Shown here: in pieces, positions 33,691 through 42,132 of the stretch
How positions within the stretch are numbered: position 1 is the stretch's first letter
How the letters are laid out: each line of letters starts with the position of its first letter
NCBI GenBank assembly: GCA_900552075.1
Contig: URYL01000001.1
Coordinates: 407,641 to 471,640 of the forward strand
Length of the DNA: 64,000 bases
Source of the DNA: an uncultured Bacteroides sp.
GTDB taxonomy: Bacteria; Bacteroidota; Bacteroidia; Bacteroidales; Bacteroidaceae
Direction of reading: 5' to 3'
The notes under the pieces: model-generated
Told to the model about the DNA's origin: nothing
Seen by the model: only the letters and a program-made list of their open reading frames with translations
Database searches by the model: none
Program-made: the position numbers and the translations under genes

Positions 33691-36600
33691 ATGCATAAAT
33701 TCCTATATATTGTCTGCCTGCTGTTATCTGTCGCATTCACACAGGTAAACGCGCAGATTTTCCAATACATTGGCATAGAGGACGGGCTTAGCAGCCGAAG
33801 AGTGCTGTCTCTCGTACAAGGAGAGCACGATTACATCTGGATTCTCACCCATAAAGGCATAGACCGTTACAACGGCAAACAATTCACCCACTACCCACTT
33901 ATCAAAGATGGGCTGACTGTCAGCTGTTTCCCCAACCTGAACACACTTAAAACCGACAAAGAACAGAAAGTGTGGGAAATAGGAAAAGACGGGCTCGTCT
34001 TTGGTCTGAACGAAGCGCAAGATTCCTTCCAGCTGATGTTTGACCTCCACAAACAATATGCAGAGACACAAAACACTCCTGTCACCTGTACCTATATGGA
34101 TGAAGACAAAAACATCTGGTTCTGCACAGAAAACAATTTATATGTCTACAACGGGAACAACCAAAAAAGTCAAAAAATAAATCAAAAAATTCCGGGAAAA
34201 ATAACCTGCATCATCCAGGCTCACGGGAACAAATATTTTATTTCTAACGAAGAATACCTTTATTCTGCAACCTTCCACAAGGGATTGCTGGAAAACATTC
34301 AAAAAGTAAACATAGCCCCCATCCATATCATTGACTATATTTACTACCACAAGCCGACAAAAAAACTCATCATCAATGCGCTACTTGACAAACTGTTCAT
34401 TTATACTCCCACAACCGGGGAACTGACTGACTTAGGAGAGCACCTGAAAGACATCGGCGTGAACACCATTATACCCAACAGAGAGAATCTGGAGGAAGTA
34501 TTCATTGCGACCGATGGAGACGGTGTATACAAGCTCAATATTGTCCAGAAGCGTCTTTCTCATTTCCTTCAGGAGGACAACGAAAGCCTGAACAAAATGA
34601 ATGGCAACATCATCAAGGATATCTACATAGACCGGACCAACCGGATATGGAACGTAATTTATCCTATCGGGATTACTGTCTATTCGGAAAGATACCCCCA
34701 ATACCAATGGTACAAGCATGCTCCCAATAATCCCAACACCTTGTCCAACGACTGTGTCAATGGAATCATGGAAGACTCTGACGGAGATATCTGGTATGCC
34801 ACGTGTAACGGAGTGAGCTGCTTCAATTCCCGTGAAAAAAAATGGAAAAACTATTGCACGGCAGATGAGCTACCCAACTATGAAAACCATATATTCTTAT
34901 CAATTTGCGAAATCAAGCCGGGAATCATTCTGGCAGGAGGTTATATGTCCGGTATTTTCCGTATAGAAAAGAAAACAGGAAAAATCACCTTCCATCAACA
35001 AGAAGAATCACAGATAAGAGAAACACCCGACAAATATATCCGTGGAATCATGGTAGACCAACAGGGAGTTATCTGGAGTGGTGGTTTCTACAGCCTAAAG
35101 GGATTCAACACTAAAACATTTGAAAAACAAGAATATAGCTCGTCCTATCCCATCACTTTTCTGCTGGATAAAAGCGAAAATTCATTATGGGTAGGGACCA
35201 TTCATGGACTATATGTATTCGACAAAAAGCAAAAACAACTCCTACCTTATAAGGAAAAAGAAGAGATTGGCTGCGTGAATGCCATATACAATACTCCCGA
35301 CCTGAAAAAAACCTATGTGGCCACTTACGGAAACGGCTTGTTCATTATTGACAACCAAACAAAAGAAATCACTCATTGTGTAGCCGATAACAGTGGACTG
35401 CAAACCAATAACATTTACAGCATTGTACCCGACAAAAAAGGGAACTTGTTTTTGGGTACCGAAAATGGTTTGTCTTTCTACAATCAGGAAGACCATACAT
35501 TTACCAATTGGAACCATGAACAAGGACTTCAGGCTTCCAACTTCAATTCCACAGCCGGCCTTCACACACGCGACGGCCGTCTTATCTTTGGAAGCAATGA
35601 AGGCGTAATCATCCTGCCTGACAGCTTGGAACTTCCCTCCAGCTTCTCCAGCCACATGGTGTTTTCCAACCTGAACATCATGTACCACCCTGTACACCCT
35701 ATGGAACCCAATTCACCACTGAAAAAGATTCTGGACGAGACCAACTTCATCCAGCTGAAATACAACCAGAATACATTTTCAATGGAAGTATCTTCCATCA
35801 ACTTCGACAATCCGTCGAGCATCCTATATAGCTGGAAACTGGAAGGATTTTATGACCAGTGGACTCCTCCTACTAGCAACGGAACCATACGCTACACCAA
35901 TCTCTCGCCAGGGAACTATACTCTGAAAGTACGTTCCATCTTGTTGGACAACCAGCAGATTCTGGAAGAAAGAGAAATAGAGATTTTAGTAGAACGCCCC
36001 TTCTGGTTGACCTTTTGGGCCTTTTTACTTTATGCACTGCTGATTGCTGGAGCGGCCTATACCTTCCTCCGATACCAGATTATCAAACGTGAGCGGAAAA
36101 CCTCCGAAGAGAAAATCAATTTCTTTACGCATGCCGCACACGATATCCGTACTCCCTTGACCATGATTAAAGGCCCATTGGGCGAAATCATGGAAAAAGA
36201 AAAACTGAGCGAAAACGGACAGAAAAATATCCGGCTGGCCATGGAAAACACGGAAAATCTGGCGGAACTGGCCAACAACCTGATTAATTTCCAGAAAGAA
36301 GAATTATATTCTTCACAAACCATCGTCACGAAACATGAACTGAACCATTATCTGAGCAACTATCTGCACCAGTTTGAGAGTTTCGCCCAACAAAAAAACA
36401 TCAAACTCTCATATGAGAGCTCATTTGAAAATCTTTCTGTCTGGATAGACGTAAGCAAAATGAACTCCATTCTGCGTAACCTGTTATCGAATGCCTTGAA
36501 ATACACTCCTTCAGGAGGAAATGTTTCCGTGAAAGCAGATGCCAACAAAAACAACTGGATGCTTACCATTTCGGATACAGGCATCGGTATGAATAAAGAA

Positions 36601-37677
36601 GAACAGAAAAAACTTTTCAAGTACCTGTTCCGGGGACATAATGCGGCCAATCAGACTAATACGGGATGCGGAATCGGTATGCTGCTGACCTATCGCCTGA
36701 TTGAAAACCACGAAGGGAAAATTACTTTCAGCAGTACGGAAAACCTGGGAACCAGCTTCCAGTTAACCTTCCCCATACGAAGTAAAAACTACCAGTACAA
36801 GGATACAGACCAAGAAGTGGAGACAAATACCTTCCCCACCAGCTCTCTTCAGGTGACAAACAAGGTAATCTTGCCACAAGACACGCCACAGCCTATGCAG
36901 ACAGACGAAAAAAAACCGCTGATACTGGTAGTGGAAGACAATACCTCCTTACGCGCCTTTATCCAGCAAAGCCTGTCGGATACGTATCAGACAGAAGGAG
37001 TGGAAAACGGTAAAGAAGCTATCGAATTTGTACGAGAGAAGCAACCCGACCTGATTCTGTCGGATATCATGATGCCAGTCATGAATGGGAAAGAAATGTG
37101 CCAACGGTTGAAAGGAAATATGGAAACCAGTCACATCCCCATCATCCTGCTCACCGCCTTGGGAGACAAGGAACATATCCTGGAAGGACTGGAAATCAAG
37201 GCCGACCAGTATCTGGTAAAACCCTTTGACATCCACATCTTAAAAGCTACTATCCATACACTGCTTGAGAACCGGAAAATGATTCGCAATCGTTTCCGGT
37301 CAGCTGTCGCAGCCCTACCGGAAGAAAGCGGCTCTCCCATTGAACTGCCTACCAGCCTGGACGATGAATTCATTCAGAAGGTGACAGAACTGGTAAAAGA
37401 AGGACTGGGTAAAAACTTCAATGTAGATACGCTATGCGCCTCCGTCAACATGAGCCGCACCAGTTTCTACAACAAAATCAAAGCCCTGACCGGCATTGCT
37501 CCGGCAGAATTTATCCGGAATATCCGGATGCAGGAAGCGGCCCTGATGCTGAAAAGCCAGCGTTATACCGTAGCAGAAGTCTCTGACAAGATGGGATTTG
37601 CAGACCCGAAATACTTTACAGACACCTTCAAGAAATTCTACGGTGTACCGCCTAGTACTTACATGAAGAAAAATTAA
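33691..37677 (+). CDS. Hybrid two-component system sensor/regulator (HTCS)
   Basis: 1328 residues from ATG 33691, one-protein signalling system of Bacteroidetes. A signal peptide (to about residue 21) leads to a periplasmic sensor of repeated propeller blades (about 25-650, e.g. IYIDRTNRIWNV, GIMEDSDGDIWYATCNGV) and a Y_Y_Y domain (about 685-765). One membrane helix lies at 771-793. HisKA has His817 in HAAHDIRTPL, the ATPase has NLLSNALKYT and DTGIGM (962-967), the receiver has Asp1125 and Lys1177, and an AraC-type DNA-binding domain ends the protein (1240-1325). HTCS usually control glycan-use loci; none is adjacent. The gene is followed after 12 bp by two chromate-transporter genes. Confidence 0.93.
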   Translation: MHKFLYIVCLLLSVAFTQVNAQIFQYIGIEDGLSSRRVLSLVQGEHDYIWILTHKGIDRYNGKQFTHYPLIKDGLTVSCFPNLNTLKTDKEQKVWEIGKDGLVFGLNEAQDSFQLMFDLHKQYAETQNTPVTCTYMDEDKNIWFCTENNLYVYNGNNQKSQKINQKIPGKITCIIQAHGNKYFISNEEYLYSATFHKGLLENIQKVNIAPIHIIDYIYYHKPTKKLIINALLDKLFIYTPTTGELTDLGEHLKDIGVNTIIPNRENLEEVFIATDGDGVYKLNIVQKRLSHFLQEDNESLNKMNGNIIKDIYIDRTNRIWNVIYPIGITVYSERYPQYQWYKHAPNNPNTLSNDCVNGIMEDSDGDIWYATCNGVSCFNSREKKWKNYCTADELPNYENHIFLSICEIKPGIILAGGYMSGIFRIEKKTGKITFHQQEESQIRETPDKYIRGIMVDQQGVIWSGGFYSLKGFNTKTFEKQEYSSSYPITFLLDKSENSLWVGTIHGLYVFDKKQKQLLPYKEKEEIGCVNAIYNTPDLKKTYVATYGNGLFIIDNQTKEITHCVADNSGLQTNNIYSIVPDKKGNLFLGTENGLSFYNQEDHTFTNWNHEQGLQASNFNSTAGLHTRDGRLIFGSNEGVIILPDSLELPSSFSSHMVFSNLNIMYHPVHPMEPNSPLKKILDETNFIQLKYNQNTFSMEVSSINFDNPSSILYSWKLEGFYDQWTPPTSNGTIRYTNLSPGNYTLKVRSILLDNQQILEEREIEILVERPFWLTFWAFLLYALLIAGAAYTFLRYQIIKRERKTSEEKINFFTHAAHDIRTPLTMIKGPLGEIMEKEKLSENGQKNIRLAMENTENLAELANNLINFQKEELYSSQTIVTKHELNHYLSNYLHQFESFAQQKNIKLSYESSFENLSVWIDVSKMNSILRNLLSNALKYTPSGGNVSVKADANKNNWMLTISDTGIGMNKEEQKKLFKYLFRGHNAANQTNTGCGIGMLLTYRLIENHEGKITFSSTENLGTSFQLTFPIRSKNYQYKDTDQEVETNTFPTSSLQVTNKVILPQDTPQPMQTDEKKPLILVVEDNTSLRAFIQQSLSDTYQTEGVENGKEAIEFVREKQPDLILSDIMMPVMNGKEMCQRLKGNMETSHIPIILLTALGDKEHILEGLEIKADQYLVKPFDIHILKATIHTLLENRKMIRNRFRSAVAALPEESGSPIELPTSLDDEFIQKVTELVKEGLGKNFNVDTLCASVNMSRTSFYNKIKALTGIAPAEFIRNIRMQEAALMLKSQRYTVAEVSDKMGFADPKYFTDTFKKFYGVPPSTYMKKN

Positions 37678-37689
37678 AAAACGAACAAT

Positions 37690-38232
37690 ATGAATTTCTA
37701 TTTAAGATCATTTCTAATCTTTTTCCGCATCGGTGTCTTCACTGTCGGTGGAGGCTACGCCATGGTGCCATTGATTGAGGCCGACCTAGTAGACAAACGG
37801 AAATGGATTGGCAAAGAAGACTTTCTGGATTTGATGGCCCTGGCACAGACGGTACCTGGCATCTTTGCCGTCAACATAGCCATATTCATCGGCTATAAGC
37901 TCAAAGGATTTTGGGGAGCTTTTTGGATGGCATTGGGAACTATCCTTCCCTCGTTTCTCATTATCCTGGCCATTGCCCTTTTCTTCCGGCAATTCCAGCA
38001 TGTAGAAGCCGTGGAACATGTATTCAAGGGAATCCGCCCGGCTGTAGTAGCCCTGATTGCCGCCCCAACTTTCAAGATGGCCAAATCGGCCCGTATCAAC
38101 CGGTACAACATCTGGATTCCGGTTGTCTCCGCACTGCTGATATGGCTCATCGGTTTCTCCCCCATCTATGTCATTATTCTCAGCGGACTGGGAGGTTATC
38201 TCTACGGACGTTATCAAAAGAAATCTAACTAA
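37690..38232 (+). CDS. Chromate transporter family protein, first half-size subunit
   Basis: 180 residues, a single CHR domain: FFRIGVFTVGGGYAMVPLIEADLVDKRKWIGKEDFLDLMALAQTVPGIFAVNIAIFIGYK. About five to six membrane segments. In the family, short CHR proteins come in adjacent pairs that together equal full-length ChrA; this is such a pair with the gene at 38254. Chromate efflux is proven for some ChrA members; the real substrate here is unknown. Starts 12 bp after the HTCS gene. Confidence 0.88.
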   Translation: MNFYLRSFLIFFRIGVFTVGGGYAMVPLIEADLVDKRKWIGKEDFLDLMALAQTVPGIFAVNIAIFIGYKLKGFWGAFWMALGTILPSFLIILAIALFFRQFQHVEAVEHVFKGIRPAVVALIAAPTFKMAKSARINRYNIWIPVVSALLIWLIGFSPIYVIILSGLGGYLYGRYQKKSN

Positions 38233-38253
38233 CAATAAAAAGATCAACACATT

Positions 38254-38823
38254 ATGGCTCTATTATTACTAAAACTATTCTATACATTCTTCAAGATAGG
38301 TTTATTCGGATTCGGTGGCGGTTATGCTATGATTTCCATGATTCAGGGAGAGGTAGTGACACGCTACGGCTGGCTCAGCTCTTCCGATTTCACCGACATT
38401 ATCGCCATAAGTCAGATGACCCCTGGCCCCATCGGAATCAACTCTGCCACCTACGTGGGCTATACGGCCATGGTCAATGCCGGTTATTCACATAGCATTG
38501 GCATCCTAGGGTCAACCGTAGCCACTCTTTCCGTTGTGCTTCCGTCTTTTATCCTAATGGTCTTTATCAGCCGATTTTTCTTGAAATACCAGCGACATCC
38601 GGCAGTAGAAGCCGTATTCAAAGGACTCCGTCCAGGAGTAGTGGGTTTGCTGGCCGCCGCCGCACTGGTACTGATGAACGGGGAAAACTTCGGAACAAAT
38701 ACCTACCAGATTGTGGTAAGTATCCTGCTCTTCCTTGCCTGTTTTGTAGCTTCACACCGATATAAAATAAACCCCATACTGCTGATTGTTTGCAGCGGTA
38801 TACTGGGCTATTTCCTGTACTGA
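38254..38823 (+). CDS. Chromate transporter family protein, second half-size subunit
   Basis: 189 residues with the same CHR motif: FKIGLFGFGGGYAMISMIQGEVV, then WLSSSDFTDIIAISQMTPGPIGINSATYVGY. The distinct loop sequences (TPGPIGIN here, VPGIFAVN in the partner) mark the two different halves expected in a heteromeric pair. It lies 21 bp after the first subunit and just before the convergent ParB-like gene, only 4 bp apart at the 3' ends. Confidence 0.88.
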   Translation: MALLLLKLFYTFFKIGLFGFGGGYAMISMIQGEVVTRYGWLSSSDFTDIIAISQMTPGPIGINSATYVGYTAMVNAGYSHSIGILGSTVATLSVVLPSFILMVFISRFFLKYQRHPAVEAVFKGLRPGVVGLLAAAALVLMNGENFGTNTYQIVVSILLFLACFVASHRYKINPILLIVCSGILGYFLY

Positions 38824-38827
38824 GTGC

Positions 38828-39373
38828 CTAATCATCTTCGTCTTCTGGAACCATAGACTGAGAAATTGGAATGGAAAAATCACGGTCAGCAAACAGGGAA
38901 GCCAGTCCGGAAATCTGTTTTAAGCGAAGGAGTTCATCCTTATCCATTCCGATATTCTTCATTATCCATGTATCCGACATGCCAGCTTTCGTCAGTTCTG
39001 CCACGATATGCGTCATCAATCCAATGTCATGTGCACCCCTAGCCCGATTATGGCGAATAGTAGACCCTATCCGATTGGATAAATCCTTATCGATTACTAC
39101 CACCGGCAACATTCCTTTTTCCCGTTCATAAATCCGTTTGGACGTTTTCAACACCTGATAACGGTGAAACCCGTCCACAATAATATATTTATCATTCTCC
39201 TTGTCATAATAACACACACAAGGCATGGTAAATCCATCCTCCCAAATGGATAATTCCAGCAATTTCATCTCGGGAGGGGCCACCACGTTCGGATTATAGT
39301 CATTGGCGTATACTTTTTCAACCGGTACTGCTTTCACATTGTACACTGGACTTTTTTCATCTTTCAGTTCCAT
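38828..39373 (-). CDS. ParB N-terminal-like domain protein (IbrB-like)
   Basis: 181 residues. The ParB/Srx-type domain shows KYIIVDGFHRYQVLKTSKR, with the DGFHR box, and GSTIRHNRARGAHDIGLMTHIV, a second ParB box. A helix-rich C-terminal half may bind DNA (SDTWIMKNIGMDKDELLRLKQISGLA). It resembles E. coli IbrB, which pairs with the PAPS-reductase-like IbrA, as it does here: its start overlaps the end of the IbrA-like gene by 10 bp. The DGFHR box also recalls DndB proteins. Chemical function unknown; it is last in a three-gene overlapping cassette. Confidence 0.8.
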   Translation of the reverse strand: MELKDEKSPVYNVKAVPVEKVYANDYNPNVVAPPEMKLLELSIWEDGFTMPCVCYYDKENDKYIIVDGFHRYQVLKTSKRIYEREKGMLPVVVIDKDLSNRIGSTIRHNRARGAHDIGLMTHIVAELTKAGMSDTWIMKNIGMDKDELLRLKQISGLASLFADRDFSIPISQSMVPEDEDD

Positions 39374-40656
39374 ATTTTCTTATATTGTTGTAAAATATAA
39401 TCTTTCATTTTCTTTTCTTCCTTGCTCACCGCAAATCCCATGTATTTGCAGGCATAATCATTACGCAGAATACACAGACACATGCGTTTGTAAGTAGGAA
39501 TTTCCCGGAACTCTGCAATATCAATATCATCAAGGTATTCCATCATGACCGGATGTTTCGTCGTTTTATAGTTGCTCTTATTCCGCACTGTTATCGGAAT
39601 ATTCATCGCTTCCAACTTGGCTATAGTTTCGTTACTCAGACATCCTCCCTTCGTTCTCCAGAACTTAATGCTGGTATGCAACTTACTCAAATATCCCCTC
39701 TTGGTTTCTTCCGGAAGCGTAGAAAGCAAAAATTCCATAAACGATTTCCACGTATGTCCCTCCGGCAACTTAATACCTCCATGCCCCATAGCACGTGTTC
39801 CTCCATAAAGAGCAGAGAAATTGACTCCATTCACACGACCTATCATCTTTCCCCACATATCAGGCTCTATGACCTTATACAAATGCAGACTTTCAATCGC
39901 CTCACTGATAAACGGACTGGCTACCCGCTGGCGTTCCAAATTCACTCCTGCATAATAATAAAGATCATACAAACGATTGTAATCCCATCCAAACTTTCCG
40001 TTCGCGGTCCACACATCCGTTGTCTTCCAATCATAAATAGGATAAAGATTATACACATCATTGGCAATTTTGGAACTCCAAATAAATTTATGATAAAGCT
40101 GCTGCTTCAATCCACCATAAATTGTACGCCAACGATTATAGCTTTCCTGCGTACGAATGCCTACCAAACAGGCCGTACGTACTGCATGTTTCTTTTCATG
40201 TAACCAGGCCGCAAAACGCAGCTGGAATTCATAATCCCACATATTGTCATGAAAGAAAGAAAAATCACTGGCCTTCATCACTCCTTCCGTCATATCACGT
40301 ACCCAAAGTGCCCGATATCTTTCATCCCACGGACGCCAATAATGTTGAAACATGGAAGTACAGGTTCTCACTTTAAAAGGTACACAAATACGATATACCT
40401 CCAATATGTCTTTATTCTGTTCAAGAATACGGTTGACAAACTCTATCGTATGGATGTACTGCACCTCATAATCCATAAAAAACACTCCTAATTTTCTATC
40501 CAGCTTATTCCGACGAATGTAATCTATGCATAAATTGAGCAATACTCCACTGTCTTTCCCTCCAGAAAATGAGACATATACATTATCAAATTCCTTAAAT
40601 AAAACCGACAGACGTTCCTGGGTCAGTTCATACACATTTCTATCATCCTTTTTCAT
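39364..40656 (-). CDS. PAPS-reductase-like protein with C-terminal DUF3440-type region (IbrA-like)
   Basis: 430 residues. The ATP pyrophosphatase loop VSFSGGKDSGVLLNL has SGGKDS at residues 31-36, and FFMDYEVQYIHTIEFV resembles the substrate loop region of the phosphoadenosine phosphosulfate reductase superfamily. The remaining part (VGIRTQESYNRWR, WKTTDVWTANGKFGWDYN, TKGGCLSNETIAKLEAM) fits the DUF3440 group that includes E. coli IbrA. It lacks signs of a normal sulfate-assimilation context. Overlaps both neighbours (10 bp downstream, 14 bp upstream), so the three proteins are probably made together. Nucleotide transfer or sulfur chemistry on an unknown target is inferred. Confidence 0.82.
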   Translation of the reverse strand: MKKDDRNVYELTQERLSVLFKEFDNVYVSFSGGKDSGVLLNLCIDYIRRNKLDRKLGVFFMDYEVQYIHTIEFVNRILEQNKDILEVYRICVPFKVRTCTSMFQHYWRPWDERYRALWVRDMTEGVMKASDFSFFHDNMWDYEFQLRFAAWLHEKKHAVRTACLVGIRTQESYNRWRTIYGGLKQQLYHKFIWSSKIANDVYNLYPIYDWKTTDVWTANGKFGWDYNRLYDLYYYAGVNLERQRVASPFISEAIESLHLYKVIEPDMWGKMIGRVNGVNFSALYGGTRAMGHGGIKLPEGHTWKSFMEFLLSTLPEETKRGYLSKLHTSIKFWRTKGGCLSNETIAKLEAMNIPITVRNKSNYKTTKHPVMMEYLDDIDIAEFREIPTYKRMCLCILRNDYACKYMGFAVSKEEKKMKDYILQQYKKIWN

Positions 40657-41050
40657 TCTTTCTCCTCAGTTTTAGATATGTACTCCACATACGTTCCACT
40701 TCAAACCCCTGCGCAAAGAAATACGGTTCATGTCCTTTCTGTACCACAGCCTCCAACGTTTTATCTACATCCCATAAATCATTTATCACGGCTTCCAGCA
40801 ACCCCATAAAGATTTCCTCTTCATCGCCTGCCACATAATAATTATTAATGACAACCGATTTTTTCCGTATCTCCAATGGGAAAAAACCAACCACTTTTTT
40901 CTGAACGAAGGCTACAAACCAAACAAATGACTCACTGGTTTTAAACGGATAATTATGATTGTATTTTATGACCTCCGGATTCATCACCAATGGAGCGACA
41001 CATTTATATAATTCCTGAGATGTACCAGCCATTTTTATCACATTCAACAT
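40643..41050 (-). CDS. Small GNAT-like protein in the IbrA/IbrB-like cassette
   Basis: 135 residues from ATG 41050 (ATG 41032 is possible). Alternating strands such as FVWFVAFVQKKVVGFFPLEIRKKSVVINNYYVAGDEEEI and a later helix recall a GNAT acetyltransferase fold, but no clear acetyl-CoA motif is present. The name is therefore tentative. It overlaps the IbrA-like gene by 14 bp and is first in the cassette. A TATTTTTG box on the same strand at 41079-41086 may be the cassette promoter. Confidence 0.5.
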   Translation of the reverse strand: MLNVIKMAGTSQELYKCVAPLVMNPEVIKYNHNYPFKTSESFVWFVAFVQKKVVGFFPLEIRKKSVVINNYYVAGDEEEIFMGLLEAVINDLWDVDKTLEAVVQKGHEPYFFAQGFEVERMWSTYLKLRRKNEKG

Positions 41051-41078
41051 AGATGCCTAGTTAAAAAATAAATCCTAG

Positions 41079-41086
41079 CAAAAATA
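41079..41086 (-). promoter_or_regulatory. -7 box for the IbrA/IbrB-like cassette
   Basis: TATTTTTG on the minus strand fits TAnnTTTG, 28 bp before the first cassette gene. No clear -33 element. Confidence 0.4.
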
Positions 41087-41118
41087 GAAAATTCTTCCAG
41101 AAATCCTCTTCCGGACAA

Positions 41119-42132
41119 TTATATATTTTCCAACAAATCCTTAAAGGAAGTATAACAAACAGTTTGTCCATTGACTTCTGTGTAAGAAAGTTGATTGGGA
41201 GCAAAGACTTCCAACAGGGGAAGTTCTTGTCCCACCGGAGAGGCATCCAAGCAAAAATAATGATGACGGTTCAAAGCATTCTGTGCCCAATGCCTCAGTA
41301 TTTCATCTGCCGCTCTCAGTATGATAAGTTTCTCCCCCGACACTTCGGGTGAAAAGCCTCCATGCATCAAGTCGAACTTGATATGCGGACGATCACAGAA
41401 CAACGTATCCATCCGGTTGCCTAATATCAGGTCTTCTGTCACACCGCACTCCAATCCTCCCTGCGAAGAAAGCAGCCAGAGACGGTCGGCCAATACCAAT
41501 GCCTGTTCAATATCGTGCGTGGACAAAAGAATGGCCCTGTTTTCTTCCACCGCCAGCCGATGCAGCAGGTTCATGATTTCAATCCGGCTTACCACATCCA
41601 GAAAAGCCGTCGGCTCATCCAACAGAATCAACGGACATTCCTGTACCAGCGCTTTGGCTATCATCACTTTCTGCCGTTCTCCATCCGAAAGCTCCGCCAT
41701 GTAACACCGGACCTTATGCGCAATCTCCACTGCCTGAAGCGCGTGTTCCACCAGCTGTTTGTCCTTTTTATCCAATCGCCCGAAAAATCCCGTATAAGGC
41801 TGACGCCCCAAGGCCACCAGTTCATAAACTGTAAGCCCCCCCGCCTGTGTGCGGTCGGTCAATACCACTCCGATGGTTCTCGACAGTTCCCGTTCGGAAT
41901 ACGCCGACAAATCACGCCCCAACAACCTCAACCCACCCGACAAGGAAGGCTGGGCAGCAGCCAATGTGCGGAGCAGGGTTGATTTTCCAGCCCCGTTGGC
42001 CCCTAACAGACAGGTCAATTCTCCACGGAAAAGCTGAAAGTTCAACCCGGCATGCACTTCTGTCCGCTTCTTTCCTACCTGATACCCGATGGTCAGGTTT
42101 TCTCCCTCTACTACAATTTCCGATTGCCTCAT
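41119..42132 (-). CDS. btuD: B12-type ABC transporter ATP-binding protein with C-terminal extension
   Basis: 337 residues. The ABC domain (about 1-250) has Walker A LLGANGAGKSTLL, signature LSDGERQKVMIAKAL and Walker B PLILLDEPTAFLD. Residues about 255-337 form an extra C-terminal domain not found in E. coli BtuD (about 250 residues). It powers the BtuC permease; the start shares one base with the btuC stop (TGATG). Position at the end of the riboswitch-controlled operon supports cobalamin uptake rather than siderophore uptake, although the family is shared by both. Confidence 0.9.
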   Translation of the reverse strand: MRQSEIVVEGENLTIGYQVGKKRTEVHAGLNFQLFRGELTCLLGANGAGKSTLLRTLAAAQPSLSGGLRLLGRDLSAYSERELSRTIGVVLTDRTQAGGLTVYELVALGRQPYTGFFGRLDKKDKQLVEHALQAVEIAHKVRCYMAELSDGERQKVMIAKALVQECPLILLDEPTAFLDVVSRIEIMNLLHRLAVEENRAILLSTHDIEQALVLADRLWLLSSQGGLECGVTEDLILGNRMDTLFCDRPHIKFDLMHGGFSPEVSGEKLIILRAADEILRHWAQNALNRHHYFCLDASPVGQELPLLEVFAPNQLSYTEVNGQTVCYTSFKDLLENI

